This document shows, in pieces, positions 53,826-64,000 of a stretch of DNA of 64,000 nt. The first letter of the stretch is position 1, and every line of letters starts with the position of its first letter. Position numbers and translations under genes: made by a program. Source of the stretch: Megascapheus bottae (taxonomy: Eukaryota > Chordata > Mammalia > Rodentia > Geomyidae); NCBI GenBank assembly GCA_024803745.1, contig JANJXV010000013.1, positions 10,230,001-10,294,000 on the forward strand, in the 5' to 3' direction. The notes under the pieces were generated by a model. The model was given only the letters and a program-made list of their open reading frames with translations. It did not search any database and was not told the origin of the DNA.

Positions 53826-54039
53826 GAAAATTTTACTAAAAAAAAAAATCTACTTAGGAGAATAATAACTAAAGCAAAAAGGTTGGCATCATGGCTCAAT
53901 TGGCTATCAATTGCCACAAAAGGCTATCTATTGCCACAAAACAGTGATAGAGTATCTTGAAGGCAACTAAAGAAAAAGACCCATTATGTAAAAAAGAATG
54001 AAGATTTTTGTTGAAAACTATCAGCATGTAAGTCTGCAT

Positions 54040-54170
54040 TTTGCAGAATAATCTTAAAAAATGAAGATGATTATAGAGATTCCCTTCTTGAACACTTGTT
54101 TGTTAAACATGTTATTTGAAATATGATGTAAAAATCAATGTTAATAAATTCTTTAATGAAAATGATTATG
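54040..54170 (+). mobile_element. L1 3' stub, 'ttaataaattc' type
   Basis: ttcccttcttgaacacttgt and gatgtaaaaatcaatgttaa are the complement of the L1 3' UTR ends at about 13975 and 22750. Confidence 0.8.
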
Positions 54171-54439
54171 GAATTGTGACTCCTTGTAGAGCTATTTAAT
54201 ATTAGAATTTTTAAATGGAGGTGAAAGACGAATTGATTCGTACAAATATATCAGAAGTTTGCTATGAAGTAGTTTACTAGCATTTGAAAGGAAATTAAAT
54301 AACATGGGAAACTGATCTAGACAAAGGATGAGTTCAAGAAATGATAAAGAAGCAGATTCATATAAAATATGTTTACACCAATTTAAAGTCTTCAGAATAT
54401 AGTTGTGTGTCCTGAAAAATGTAGAAATAAATCAGCACA

Positions 54440-54605
54440 CCTGTAGCATTAAGAGTGAGAGCTGGGATGGAGGGAAGGGAAATGGGGACAAAAACCATGA
54501 GAAGGGGTATCAATGTGTGAGAAGTAATGCACCTACTACCTGGCGAATGTAACTGTTACCCCTCTATACATTACTCCGACAATAAAAATTGTTTAAAAAA
54601 TTAAA
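54440..54605 (+). mobile_element. L1 3' stub, 'ctacctggcgaatg' type
   Basis: gagaaggggtatcaatgtgt, cacctactacctggcgaatg and cattactccgacaataaaaa match the 3' end of the L1 at 62399-63023 rather than the neighbour at 54040. Confidence 0.85.
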
Positions 54606-54666
54606 AAATAAATAAAAAGAACAATCACAATGGTAAAAAGAAGGAGGAGGAGAAGGAGAGCTCGTG

Positions 54667-54852
54667 GGCCAGGAGTTTGGCCTAGTATAGTAGAGTGCTT
54701 GCCTAGCATGCACCAAGACCCTGGTTCAACTCCTCGGTACCACATTCATAGAAAAAGCCAGAAGTTTTGCTGTGGCTCAAGTGGTACAGCTCTAGCCTTG
54801 AGAAAGCACAAGGACAGGGCTCAGGCCCTGATTTCAAGCCCCAAGACTGGCC
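54667..54852 (+). mobile_element. IDL-Geo SINE
   Basis: gggccaggagtttggcctag with a small tatag insertion in the A box; Geo complete. Confidence 0.92.
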
Positions 54853-55090
54853 AAAAAGAACAAAAACAAGAGCTGGAAAATAGTCTAGTGTTGTAAGAGT
54901 AAACGTGTTAGCATCTATGTGAAGTGGTAGAGTATTAGTTAGTGTCAGATCGTGGTAAGTTAATGCCACTAAGAGGCTGAAGGTACCACTCAGTAGTATA
55001 GAGCTCTTGCCTAACATGTACAACAAGAGCTTTAAAATAAATAAAGCAAAACCCGACTACTGAAGAAATGTGCACAATTCATGTACAATT

Positions 55091-55321
55091 CACTGGGGCT
55101 TGAAGCCAGGAAGGGCCTCTCTGCGATCCCTGAGCTTTTATGATTAAGGCTAGCTAGCACTCTACCTCTTGAGACACAGTTCCACTTCCAGCTTTTTGGT
55201 GGTTAATTGGAGGTAAAAATCTCCCAGACTCCTGCCTGGGCTGGCCTTGACTGTCACTCCTCAGATTTCAGCTCTTGAGTTTGAGTACCTGGGATTACAG
55301 ATGTCAACCACCAGTACCTAG
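55091..55321 (-). mobile_element. B1-Geo SINE
   Basis: Reversed Geo then B1 head ending gggattacagatgtcaacca. Confidence 0.84.
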
Positions 55322-55599
55322 CACAATCCACATTTTATTTAAGTTTCCATGCCTAGTGATAGTGTCTAGACAGAATATCAGTCAGAATACAAAAGACAAG
55401 AATGATGTTATCAACAGAGGAATGACATTCCATTCAAAGTAGAAAATGCATTTCTTTTTAAAGTGACTGACAGTACCTTGTCTGGGTGAGGTTGTGAAAC
55501 AGTAAAAACCCTGACACAATAATGATGAGTCTAAGTGGCTGAAATAGCTGTTTTGGCGAAATGTTTGGGATTTTAAGTTAATTAAACTCTATCACAAAG

Positions 55600-55801
55600 G
55601 TCTGGGAATATGGGTTAGTGGTAGGTGGTTGCCTAGAATGCATGAATTCCCTGGGTTTGATTCCTCAGTACCAAATAGACAGAAAAAGCTGCAAGTGGCA
55701 CTGTGGTACAGTGCTAGCCTTGAGTAAAAGAAGCCCAGGGACAGTGCCCAAATCCTGAGTTCAAGCCCTAGGACTGGCAAAAAAAAAAAAAAAAAAAAAA
55801 A
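55600..55801 (+). mobile_element. IDL-Geo SINE with Geo A-box deletion
   Basis: The Geo reads gcactgtggtacagtgctag, lacking the ctcaagtgg segment. A-tail of about 24. Confidence 0.88.
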
Positions 55802-56170
55802 ATCACACAAGCTATCTGTTTCTCTACTATGTATCCACAAGAAATAAAATAGGTAGCTAGCTCCTGCATTCACAGCCATTGCAACACATGAACTCCATAG
55901 AGACAATGCCAGGGTGAGTGAGAGTCGGGATGTGCACTGGGTGACTTGGTGTCTCAGAGGAAAAACAACTAAACTTGGGCAGAGAAGATCCTAAGACATC
56001 CAGGCAAAATGTCATGTGCAAATTCACCAGGAGTTGCACAAGGACAGATGTCCAGATGCTGGAGGTGGAGAACTGTGGCTCCTAAAGAGAAAGAAAATTT
56101 TGAAAACATGAAGGTGACAGGCCCATTATGAAAGGGAAGAAACCAACCTTAGAACTTACTAGATTCTTTG
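55802..56170. other. RSF1 intron 1, no recognised feature
   Basis: Nothing assignable. Confidence 0.5.
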
Positions 56171-56388
56171 CTGAGCATTGGTGGCACATGCAATCCTTGC
56201 TGTTCAGAAGGCTGAGATCTGAGGATTATAGTTCCAAGCCATCCCTGGTAGGAAAGTCTGTGAGACTCTTACCTCCAGTTACCCACCAAAAAGCTGGAAG
56301 CAGACCTGTGGCCCAATGGTAGAACATTAGTCTTGAGCATAAAAGCTGACCGACAGCACCCAGTCTCTCAAGCCCCAGGACCGGCACT
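56171..56388 (+). mobile_element. B1-Geo SINE
   Basis: Head ggtggcacatgcaatccttg; Geo ends cccaggaccggcac. Confidence 0.84.
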
Positions 56389-56521
56389 AAATAAGATAAA
56401 TTATTTGGTTCTTTATGATGAGTTTAAAAACAAACTTCTGTTATTATTTCTTAATTTGCTAATTCGTTTTTTGGTTAGGAGAAAGAAGTTCATGATTATA
56501 AAATCAGGTTTTTGTTCTTGG

Positions 56522-56688
56522 TTTTTTTTTTTTTCTGACAGTTTGGGAGCTTGAACTCAGGGGTAGGTGTAGGGGTAGCCTTGAATTCTACCACTTGATA
56601 GGCCTTCCTGGGCTGGCTTTGCACAACAATCTTCAGATCTCAGCCTCCTGAGTAACTAGGATTTGCAGGCATGAGTCACTGATGCTGG
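56522..56688 (-). mobile_element. B1-Geo SINE with Geo deletion
   Basis: Shortened reversed Geo; good reversed B1 (cctcctgagtaactaggatt). Confidence 0.8.
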
Positions 56689-56739
56689 GTTTGAAAATTA
56701 GTTGTTGTTTTAATTTTTAAGAGACTAGATTGATAAGTT

Positions 56740-57050
56740 TTAATTAAATGCATTCTATGTGCTTGGCACTGTCCTAGGTGCTGAAGACACAGATTTATTA
56801 AGTATAGGTTACATATAATTACAATTTATAATATACTATGATCCATAGGGACAAAATAACATCTTTTGGGGATAACACCCAAGAAGGGTACTTTATTTTG
56901 CCTCACATGGTGAGGTGAAAGTCCTGAGGGAGTAGTGGTCAGCATGAGCAGGTGAAAAGGATTAAGGATAGAGAAAACTATGCATTCTAAGACCTGGAGG
57001 CTAGAAATCGTACGGGGTATGTTTAGGAGTTTCAAGAGAGTAAATATTGT
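56740..57050 (+). mobile_element. Possible ancient mammalian repeat (MIR/L2 era)
   Basis: tgtgcttggcactgtcctag and gtgctgaagacacag resemble common text of very old mammalian repeats. Similar weak text occurs near 39230 and 61365. Family not assigned. Confidence 0.35.
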
Positions 57051-57118
57051 TGAGCTATTAAACCAAAACTAGCAACTCATTACTCAGAGCTTCTTATTAA
57101 TACCCTTATAAAAAAATA

Positions 57119-57407
57119 ACTTTTTTTTTTTTGTGGGTCACGGGGCTTGAACTTGGTCTGAGCTCTATCCCTGAGCTTTTCAGCCCAAGGCTACCACCCT
57201 ACCCCTGGGCCTGGGCATTGTCTATTGAGCTCTTCAGCTCAAGGCTACTGCCCTACCATCTAGCCAAGCCCCATTTTCTGTTTTCTAGAGTTTAATTGGA
57301 GATAAGAGTCTCAGGTCCTTTTGTGCCTGGGCTGGCTTTGAACCTTGATCCTCAGGTCTCGGCCTCCTGAATAGCTAGGATTACAGATGTGAGCCACCGC
57401 ACCTGGC
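57119..57407 (-). mobile_element. B1-Geo SINE, duplicated-Geo variant
   Basis: Two reversed Geo starts (gggcttgaacttggtctgag; cctgggcattgtctattgag), then a full reversed B1 head. Confidence 0.9.
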
Positions 57408-57526
57408 TATAAAAACCATTCTTACAAGATGTTCTGTTGCCTGTACATATTCTTGAGCCAGCACAGTGACAATAGTATATTCATATTAAAGCAAAGGATT
57501 TAATTTGAGACAAAGAGAATGAAATG

Positions 57527-57620
57527 GAAGCTGAGTGCCATGGCTCATGCCCGTAATCCTAGCTATTTAGGAGATGAGATTTGCAGGCTTAAGGTTTGAG
57601 GCTTGCCCCAACAGAAAGTA
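57527..57620 (+). mobile_element. B1 head fragment
   Basis: gctgagtgccatggctcatg to gaggcttgccccaacag. Confidence 0.7.
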
Positions 57621-57644
57621 CAGGAAACTTCTTTTAATCAGAAA

Positions 57645-58070
57645 AGGCCAGACACAATGATGCATGCCTACTATCTTAACTGTATAGGATACCTAGATAG
57701 GAGGATTGCAGTTCAGGCTGGCCCAACCAAAAAAGTGGAACCATACTCAAAAAATAATGAAAACAGGGCCGGGGGTTTGGCCTAGTGGTAGAGTGCTTGC
57801 CTAGCATGCACGAAGACGCAGGTTCGATTCCTCGGTACCACATATATAGAAAAAAGTGGTGCTGAGGCACAAGTGGTAGAGCTCTAGCCTTGGGAAAGTC
57901 CAAGGACAGTGCTCAGGCCCTGAGCTCAAGCCGAGGATAGGCAAAAATAATAATAATAATAATAATGAAAACAAAAAGAGCTGGAGGTATAGCTCAAGTG
58001 GTCCAGTGTCTGCCTCTGTCAAGCACTTAGTAAGCATAAGTGCCTGAATTTGCATACCAGTGCCATTGAA
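57645..58070 (+). mobile_element. B1-dID type SINE, split by IDL-Geo
   Basis: B1 head 57645-57765, then ID-like right half 57961-58068 (gctggaggtatagctcaagt, ccagtgccattg). Confidence 0.78.
57766..57960 (+). mobile_element. IDL-Geo SINE in a B1-dID, 13-bp TSD
   Basis: Flanked by aataatgaaaaca at 57753-57765 and 57961-57973; tail has become (aat)n. Confidence 0.94.
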
Positions 58071-58112
58071 AGAAAGAAAGAAGGAAGGAAAGAAAGAAGA
58101 GGAGAAAGAAAG
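58068..58112 (+). repeat. (GAAA)n purine repeat
   Basis: gaaagaaagaaggaaggaaa units in the tail of the B1-dID. Confidence 0.88.
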
Positions 58113-58389
58113 AGATTATAAAATACAACTAGCTTTCAGAGAGCATAAGGCTTGCAAAGGTTTTTTAAACAGGGATAAAAATATTAGAGGAGGAATCTGA
58201 AAAGTGGTGTGCCACATAATGTCCAAGTTTTGTGAAGAAAAATGTGATCAACAGAGAATACTGCTGAGTTAAGACCAAGAGTAGAGTCTTTTAACTAGTG
58301 AAAGTCAGATTACAGTGGATTAGAAGCAGATGGGACGGGGAAAATGGAAGGTGTGAGTACTGAGAATTCTTTTAGAAAGAGAAGAGTTT

Positions 58390-58596
58390 TTTGTGTGTCC
58401 CGGCACTAGGACTTGAACTCAGCACCAACATGCCTGCTTTGTTTGCTCATAGCTGGTGCCCTCCTACTTGCACCATACCTTCAGCCCAGCATTTTGCTGA
58501 TTATCTGGAGTCTCTTGGACTTTTCTAGGCTGGCTTTAAGCTGTGATCCTCACATCAGCCTCCTGAGTATGAGGTGTGAGATAATGCCAAGCAGCA
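58390..58596 (-). mobile_element. Old B1-headed dimer
   Basis: cggcactaggacttgaactc, then ctaggctggctttaagctgt and cctcctgagtatgagg. Confidence 0.65.
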
Positions 58597-58734
58597 TGAC
58601 CTTAATTTTGATGGAACACTTAACAACAACAACAAAACCCAAAGCCAGAATCTCAAGAGGATAGCTCTTTAAACTGGTATCTCTGAGTGCTTCTGGATAT
58701 TAGATATATGTAAAATCCTTTGAACATTTGTTTG

Positions 58735-58920
58735 TTTGTTTTTGCCAATCCTGGGGTTTGAACTCAGGGCCTGGGCATTGTTCTTGAGCTTTTTCAAGGC
58801 TAGCACTCTACCACTTGCACCACAGCACCACTTCCAGCCTTTTCTTTGTATGTGGTACTGAGGATTGGAACCCAGGCCTTCGTGCTTGATAGGTAAACAT
58901 GCTAGGCCAACCTCCTGGCC
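58735..58920 (-). mobile_element. IDL-Geo SINE
   Basis: (tttg)n tail, complete reversed Geo, slightly trimmed reversed head ending aacctcctggcc. Confidence 0.9.
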
Positions 58921-59689
58921 TTAGATTTTCTTGTGAGAATCAGAAGTTATTCTGTGTTGGGTTTCCCAAGAAACAAATCCTTGAGACAAAATTTTTACTG
59001 CAAGTAGTTTGTAAAATGATGCTAGATAGAGGAAAAGGGGATGTGAAGGTAGGGAGGGAAAAAAGCCCAAACAGCCTGTGTACCATCCCATAAGTCACCT
59101 ATGTGGGTAGCGAGAGCTGATGGTGCTTCATTGAGCTCTGGTAGATTGTATAAAGAGCATCTCAGGTTTATCCCAGCCCTGGGGTAAGGAGCTTCTGTGG
59201 GTTACTGAGCTGTTCCCAGGAAAGGTTTAACTAACTTCCTTATTGTATGTATGGTCAAAGAAAGACTTGATGAAAACTTGGACATGCTCCCTTGAAATCT
59301 TCGTTGCTGAGGGTTAAGTGGAAGGTGCTAGAAGCATCTGCTACACAGACAACATGAAGTGCACTTTCATTTCTTGGTTAAAGGAATATTTTTAAAAAAT
59401 CTTTAACTACAGATGGGATGACATTAAAGAGTTACTAATTTTTAGATGGAAACAATGGCATTATGGTTGTTTCGAAGTAATTATTTCTAGTTAGTACCAT
59501 AAGGATATGACTATATTTAATGAGATATTGTAATGTGATTATTTCATTCAAGATATGTCCTGAAGTATTTATGGATAAAATAATGATATCAGGGATTTGC
59601 TTGAAATACTAAATTGAACTAAGAAAAAGTCTTATGTTTTTCTTAATACTGCTCTCTATATATTGCTTGTTTTGGCTCTTTTTGTTTAT
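58921..59689. other. RSF1 intron 1, no recognised feature
   Basis: About 770 bases without a nameable repeat; ORFs here are short and have no splice-site support. Confidence 0.5.
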
Positions 59690-59785
59690 TTGCTTGAGAC
59701 AGTTTTCTCGTGCATCTTGGGCTAGCCTTGGACTCATGATTCTGTTTCAGCCTTCTGAGATTTTAGGATTAGAAGGCTGCAAAAC
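59690..59785 (-). mobile_element. B1 monomer, old
   Basis: Plus strand cttgggctagccttggactc with tgattctgtttcagccttct. Confidence 0.6.
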
Positions 59786-60415
59786 TAAGCCCACCTACTC
59801 TGTTTTTTTTTTTTTTTGAGTTGTCTCCACATTTTTCTAATGTTTTTCTAAAGCATTTATGACTCAGTTTTGATCAGTTTTTCTGTCTGTAATTCAAGTA
59901 GTTGAGGGTGTAATAAATGACCTAATGACATAAATGACCTAATGACCTAAACTTACAAGAAAGACATGCATATTTGTGTTTGCCCGTAACTTTCAGAATT
60001 ATCAGGTGTTCACATGAACAACTCTTTTAGACTTCTAAAGGCATAACCTGCTTGTGATTTGCTGGTGTTTTGTTTGATTAAAAACAAACAAACACTGCTA
60101 TGTTATTTTGACACCCTGAATTTTCCTTTAATTAAGACACGATCACCATCTGGTGGTGAACAACAGTAATTGGTTTGAATAATCCTTCATGGTCTATTTT
60201 TATTTTATATACATATTTCTATTTATTGAAATCTCTACAAATAACAATAAGCTCAGTTCAACAAGATCCCAGTTAACTGCCGGTGATACAGTCACTTATC
60301 AGGTACTTCTGTTTGTTTGAGGAAAAGTTGATTGAAAGAAAAATATGATTTCTTGTCTGCTCATTTAGTGGGATTTCATTGTTCTGCAGAATTTTCTGTA
60401 AAAGAAGCGTTAAAC
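59786..60415. other. RSF1 intron 1, mostly unassigned
   Basis: Contains a small tandem repeat of ataaatgacctaatgac at 59914-59950 and a CTCF-like motif at 60144-60158. No exon recognised. Confidence 0.5.
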
Positions 60416-60620
60416 TGGGCCAGAGTTTAGCCTAGTGGTAGAGTGCTTGCCTAGCATGCACAGAGACCTGGATTTGATTCCTTGAGACCACATACATGGG
60501 GGGTGGGGGGTAAGCCAGATATTGTGCTGTGGCTCAAGTGGTAGAGTTCTAGCCTTGAAAAGGCCCAGTGACAGTGCTCAGGCCCTGAGTTCAAGCCCCA
60601 GGACTGGCAAAAAAAAAAAA
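60416..60620 (+). mobile_element. IDL-Geo SINE
   Basis: ctgggccagagtttagccta to ccaggactggc; a G-run sits in the linker. Confidence 0.9.
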
Positions 60621-60692
60621 ATTAAACTGACTTCATAATACCAAAAATTATGATAGTGTGTCATAAAGGTATCTTTTAATGTGCTGTTTGAG

Positions 60693-60909
60693 GTTTTTCT
60701 TTCTTTCTTTTTTTTTTTTTCTTGCCAGTCATGAGCCATGAACTCAGGGCCTGAGCACTGTCCCTGGACTTTTCTCAAGGCTAGAGCCCTACCACTTGAG
60801 CCACAGCACCACTTCCACCTTTTTTCTATGTATGTGGTACCAAGAAATCAAACCTGGATCTTCGTGCATGTTAGGCAAGCACTCTATCACTAGGCCAAAC
60901 TCCCGGCCC
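60693..60909 (-). mobile_element. IDL-Geo SINE, 13-bp TSD
   Basis: Flanked by tgtgctgtttgag at 60680-60692 and 60910-60922. Confidence 0.94.
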
Positions 60910-60922
60910 TGTGCTGTTTGAG

Positions 60923-61499
60923 TTTTTAACTATTGTAGAATACATATATTGAGGATAGAAGCCTGGTACTTCATACAGACTTAGTGCTGGATTACTAATA
61001 AATCACTACTGTAATAAGTATTTGTGTGTGTGTGTGTGAACATTCTCCCTTTTCATCCCTCTGTAAAAATAGTAGGGAAAGAGATGAGGGGGAAAAAGAA
61101 AAGAAAATTCTCCTCTTAATTGGGTTAGCACCTAATGTCTGAGTGAATTGAGTAAATTAGAGAAAGCTTTGCCATCTTTATTGCCTTTTTCATCACTTCC
61201 TGGATTACTGTTATCAGCTCAGATAATATATCTTTTACATCCTCAGAACCTCTTCTAGATGTTTGAAGAATTTATTACTTTTCTCAACTCCCCCTCTCCC
61301 TGTTGCTTTTCTTCTCCTGTATTTTCTTGTCTATGCTATATAAATGAATAGTTGAGTCACTACCAGGAAGTGTGTTTGGTTCTGGGAACACAGTGATGAA
61401 AAAGATCCATCTGGCCTTCATTTGAGGATGGGATAAAGAGATAGATGATAAATAATGAGAGTGAGACTATTAAAATAGCACTGTGATATAAAAGAGTCA
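60923..61499. other. RSF1 intron 1, short GT repeat and unassigned DNA
   Basis: (GT)n of about 8 units at 61022-61038; nothing else firmly assigned. Confidence 0.5.
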
Positions 61500-61685
61500 T
61501 AACCTAGCTACTCAAGAGGCTGGCATCTGAGGCTCATGGTTTGAAGCTAGCCTGGACAGATAAATCCAATAAATTCTTATCTCCGAAGTGGTGCTGTGGC
61601 TCAAGTAGTAGAGTACTAGCCTTGAGTTGAAGAGCTCAGGGACAGTGCCCAGACTCTAATTTCAAGCCCCACAACCAACAAAAAA
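61500..61685 (+). mobile_element. B1-Geo SINE, 5' truncated
   Basis: Begins at cataacctagctactcaag; bridge shortened; Geo complete to ccacaaccaac. Confidence 0.85.
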
Positions 61686-62398
61686 TAATTAAATTAAAAT
61701 TTTAAAAATACCAAACAATAAATTTTTTATTTGCCAGCAAGAAGTCAGAACTGGAGTTGTGAGTGACAAAGTTGGAGCCCAGTAATAGCACACAAAGGGG
61801 GGGTGGGCGGTGGGGAGGTGGGGAGAGATAGCCTTACTTTTTTGTTTTTGTTTTTACTTAGCACTTGTCTATTTTTTTTCTTAGGCTTTTGTTGTTTTTA
61901 TCTACCAAGCTGTAAGAACATATAATTGATCTTAATAAGAGGGCTAAGCAATTGTTGTAGTTATCAGAATTTAAGATAAATTTAAAATACTACTTTTGCC
62001 AGTGTGCTTGCATGTTTTGCTTTAAATACTAAAAATTTAAGATAATTTTTCTTACTCTGTTTAATGTCTAGAAAATTGGTTTTTGTTGGTAGCTGAACAG
62101 TTCACAACTCTAGATTTCAGCAGGATACAATCTACTGTATTGGGCATTATCTATTAGTAATATGCTACATTCAATTATGCTTAATTTTGAACTCTATATG
62201 ACTGTGCTTCTCAATCTTCTTTTCATTATCATACCCCAGAGAAAATTTTGGTTTAATTTTAAATTTTAAATGAGGAAATGCTAAGAAATAAGCTTTGTCA
62301 GGATAGGTTCATTTTAGAGAACCAAATCTTTTGAAATCTCTTAGACTCCCATTTCCCCCAAGAACCAATATTGTCTTCATTAAGAAAATATGCTGTCA
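61686..62398. other. RSF1 intron 1, no recognised feature
   Basis: Includes a G-rich ggggggtgggcggtggggag stretch at about 61798; otherwise AT-rich and unassigned. Confidence 0.5.
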
Positions 62399-63023
62399 CT
62401 ATTCACCATAGCAAAGATATGGAACCAACCTAGATGTCCCTCAGTTGATGAGTGGATCAACAAGTTGTGGTATTTGTACACAATGGAATTCTATGCTGCT
62501 GTCAGAAAGAATGACATCTCCCCATTTGTTAGGAAATGGAAAGACTTAGAAAAAATCATATTAAGTGAAGTAAGCCAGACTCAAAGGAACTTAGGCTCAA
62601 TGGTTTCCCTCATTTGTCATAATCAGTAGAAACCTTGGGCTCTACTAGCAGAGATCTGCAATAGAGCAAAATCTTGATACATAAGGCCATATAGTATGAA
62701 GCTAATTGAAACAAAAGCCATATAACGAATGATTGTTGTCCTTAATGTACTATGTTGTCTCTCATCTCCTTTGCTGTCCCTTGGTTATCTCATATTGTTA
62801 TAGTATCTCACTTTGTTATCTGATATATTGAACTTATTTGTATTTGGTTATTTGAAATTTGATAGGGAAGGGGGGAAAACCAAGACGGGTGGGGGGTGTG
62901 GGGGGGAGGGTAATGGGTACCAAGACATGTGAAAGGGTATCAGTGTATGTGAATTAATGCACCTTCTATCTGGCAAATATCATGTAACCCTTTTACTAAT
63001 TACAATAAAAAAATCAAAAAAAA
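62399..63023 (+). mobile_element. 5'-truncated L1, 625 bp, 17-bp TSD
   Basis: The last ORF2 codons are open from the insertion point (TIAKIWNQPRCPSVDEW, YTMEFYAAVRKND, ending LICHNQ stop near 62627). A 3' UTR with a strong G-rich block (62870-62916) and an A-rich tail follow. TSD aagaaaatatgctgtca at 62382-62398 and 63024-63040 is perfect, suggesting recent insertion. Non-autonomous: no endonuclease or RT. Confidence 0.95.
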
Positions 63024-63061
63024 AAGAAAATATGCTGTCATAGATTTGTTTTTTCTCTTTT

Positions 63062-63248
63062 TTGGTGGCAGTTCTAGGGGGCTTGAACTCAGGCCCTGGG
63101 CACTGTCCCTGCCTGAGCTTTTATGCTCAAGGGTAGCATTCTACAGGTTGAGCTGTAGTTCTCTACCTGGCTGGCTTCAAACCATGATCCCCAGATCTCA
63201 GTCTCCTGAATAGCTAGAATTATAGGCATGAGCCATCAGCACCCAGCC
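63062..63248 (-). mobile_element. B1-Geo SINE with bridge deletion
   Basis: Reversed Geo joins the reversed B1 head at ctctacctggctggcttcaa, losing the usual gagataagagtctc bridge. Confidence 0.85.
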
Positions 63249-63443
63249 AGACTTGCCTTGAAGAAGAGTATCAGAGATGACAGACACATGATGCCAATAA
63301 ATTTGACTATTGAGAATGAATAAAATTAGAAGCTTAGTTCCTTGATTTCTTTTTTTGGGGGGGAGGGGCGAGGGAGGGTGGTGCTAAGGTTGTATCAGTT
63401 AATAAATTCTGTTACTAGTGCCCTTAAAGATGATTAACTTTAA

Positions 63444-63680
63444 GCCAGGTGCCAGAGGCTCATGCCTGTAATTCTAACTATTCAGGAGGCTGAGATCTAA
63501 GGATAATGGTTCAAAGCCAGCTGGGCACAAAAGTCTGTGAGACTCCTGTCTACTTCACCACCAGAAAACTGGAAGTGGTGCTGTGGCTTAATGTGGTAGA
63601 ACACTAGCCTTGAGCTCAAGAGCTCAAGAATAGTGCTCAGGCCCAGAGTTCAAGCCCCACGACCTGATCAAGGAAAAAAA
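63444..63680 (+). mobile_element. B1-Geo SINE
   Basis: gccaggtgccagaggctcat through Geo to cacgacctgatc plus A-tail. Confidence 0.9.
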
Positions 63681-63699
63681 AAGAAAAGATTATTTAACT

Positions 63700-63807
63700 T
63701 TAGCCATATGCTGGTGGTTCATGCCTATAATTTTAGCTATTCAAGAGACTGAAATTTGAGGATTGTTGTTCAAAGTCAGCCCAAGCAGGAAAATCTCTAA
63801 AATTCTT
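63700..63807 (+). mobile_element. B1 head of a SINE interrupted at 63807
   Basis: Decayed head ggtggttcatgcctataatt to gcaggaaaatctctaaaattc, cut by the next minus-strand copy. Confidence 0.75.
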
Positions 63808-64000
63808 TTTTTGGTCAGACGTGGAGCTTGGACTCTGGGCCTGGGCATTGTCCCTTAGCTTTTCAGCTCAAGGCTACTACCCTCTCTTTGAGCCTCAGAG
63901 CCACTTCCCATTTTCTAGAGGTTAATTGGAGATAAGAGTCTCATGGACTTTAGTGCCTGGGCTGGCTTTGAACCTGGATCCTCAGATCTCAGCCTCCTGA
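63808..64000 (-). mobile_element. B1-Geo SINE running off the right edge
   Basis: Reversed Geo (gtggagcttggactctgggc) and most of a reversed B1 head; the last bases cagcctcctga touch the window end. Confidence 0.88.

Noticed and set aside
33000..64000. RSF1 exon 2
   Set aside because: I looked for a plus-strand exon continuing with the residues I expect after NGE and found none. A systematic splice-aware search would be decisive.

Overview
The window is mammalian nuclear DNA from a rodent, most likely of the superfamily Geomyoidea (kangaroo rats, pocket mice, pocket gophers). The main clue is a very dense population of one SINE type. Its left half is tRNA-Ala/ID-like (for example 48446-48500) and its right half is the module published as 'Geo'. 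As I recall the literature, IDL-Geo SINEs are restricted to that superfamily. B1 (7SL-derived) SINEs and L1 LINEs fit a rodent. The species call is an inference.

Two genes can be recognised, arranged head to head. On the plus strand, a CpG island at about 31.64-33.87 kb contains exon 1 of RSF1 (CDS 32589-32778, phase-1 donor at 32779). RSF1 is the histone-binding partner of the SNF2H nucleosome-spacing remodeler. Everything to the right appears to be RSF1 intron 1; no second RSF1 exon was found. On the minus strand, running left from the same island, is AAMDC: a candidate 5'-UTR exon ending at a donor at 32031-32036, coding exon 2 (16170-16319) and coding exon 3 (1410-1505). The last coding exon lies beyond the left edge. 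The RSF1-AAMDC head-to-head arrangement is the one I know from human 11q.

Almost everything else is intronic and repeat-derived. Labels used below: 'IDL-Geo' = ID-like head plus Geo module; 'B1-Geo' (my label) = B1/7SL head plus a Geo-like module; 'B1-dID' = older B1 plus ID-like dimer; 'ID' = single tRNA-like monomer. About a hundred SINE copies are visible by eye in both orientations. Many are nested, and more than a dozen have target-site duplications (TSDs) that can be read directly. There are two L1 lineages with different 3' ends: one rearranged by a 5' inversion (22507-26608), one inserted into a SINE (13941-15088), one short and recent-looking (62399-63023), and several 3' stubs. There is also a 463-bp solo LTR with a 6-bp TSD (15376-15838), MaLR-type LTRs, a Tigger/MER8-like fragment, and many microsatellites seeded in SINE A-tails.

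Repeats thin out around the shared promoter (about 30.1-35.0 kb). I see no bacterial features, CRISPR arrays, functional tRNA genes or intact L1 ORFs. Repeat boundaries were read by eye and are usually good to about 5-10 bases, except where an exact TSD is given.
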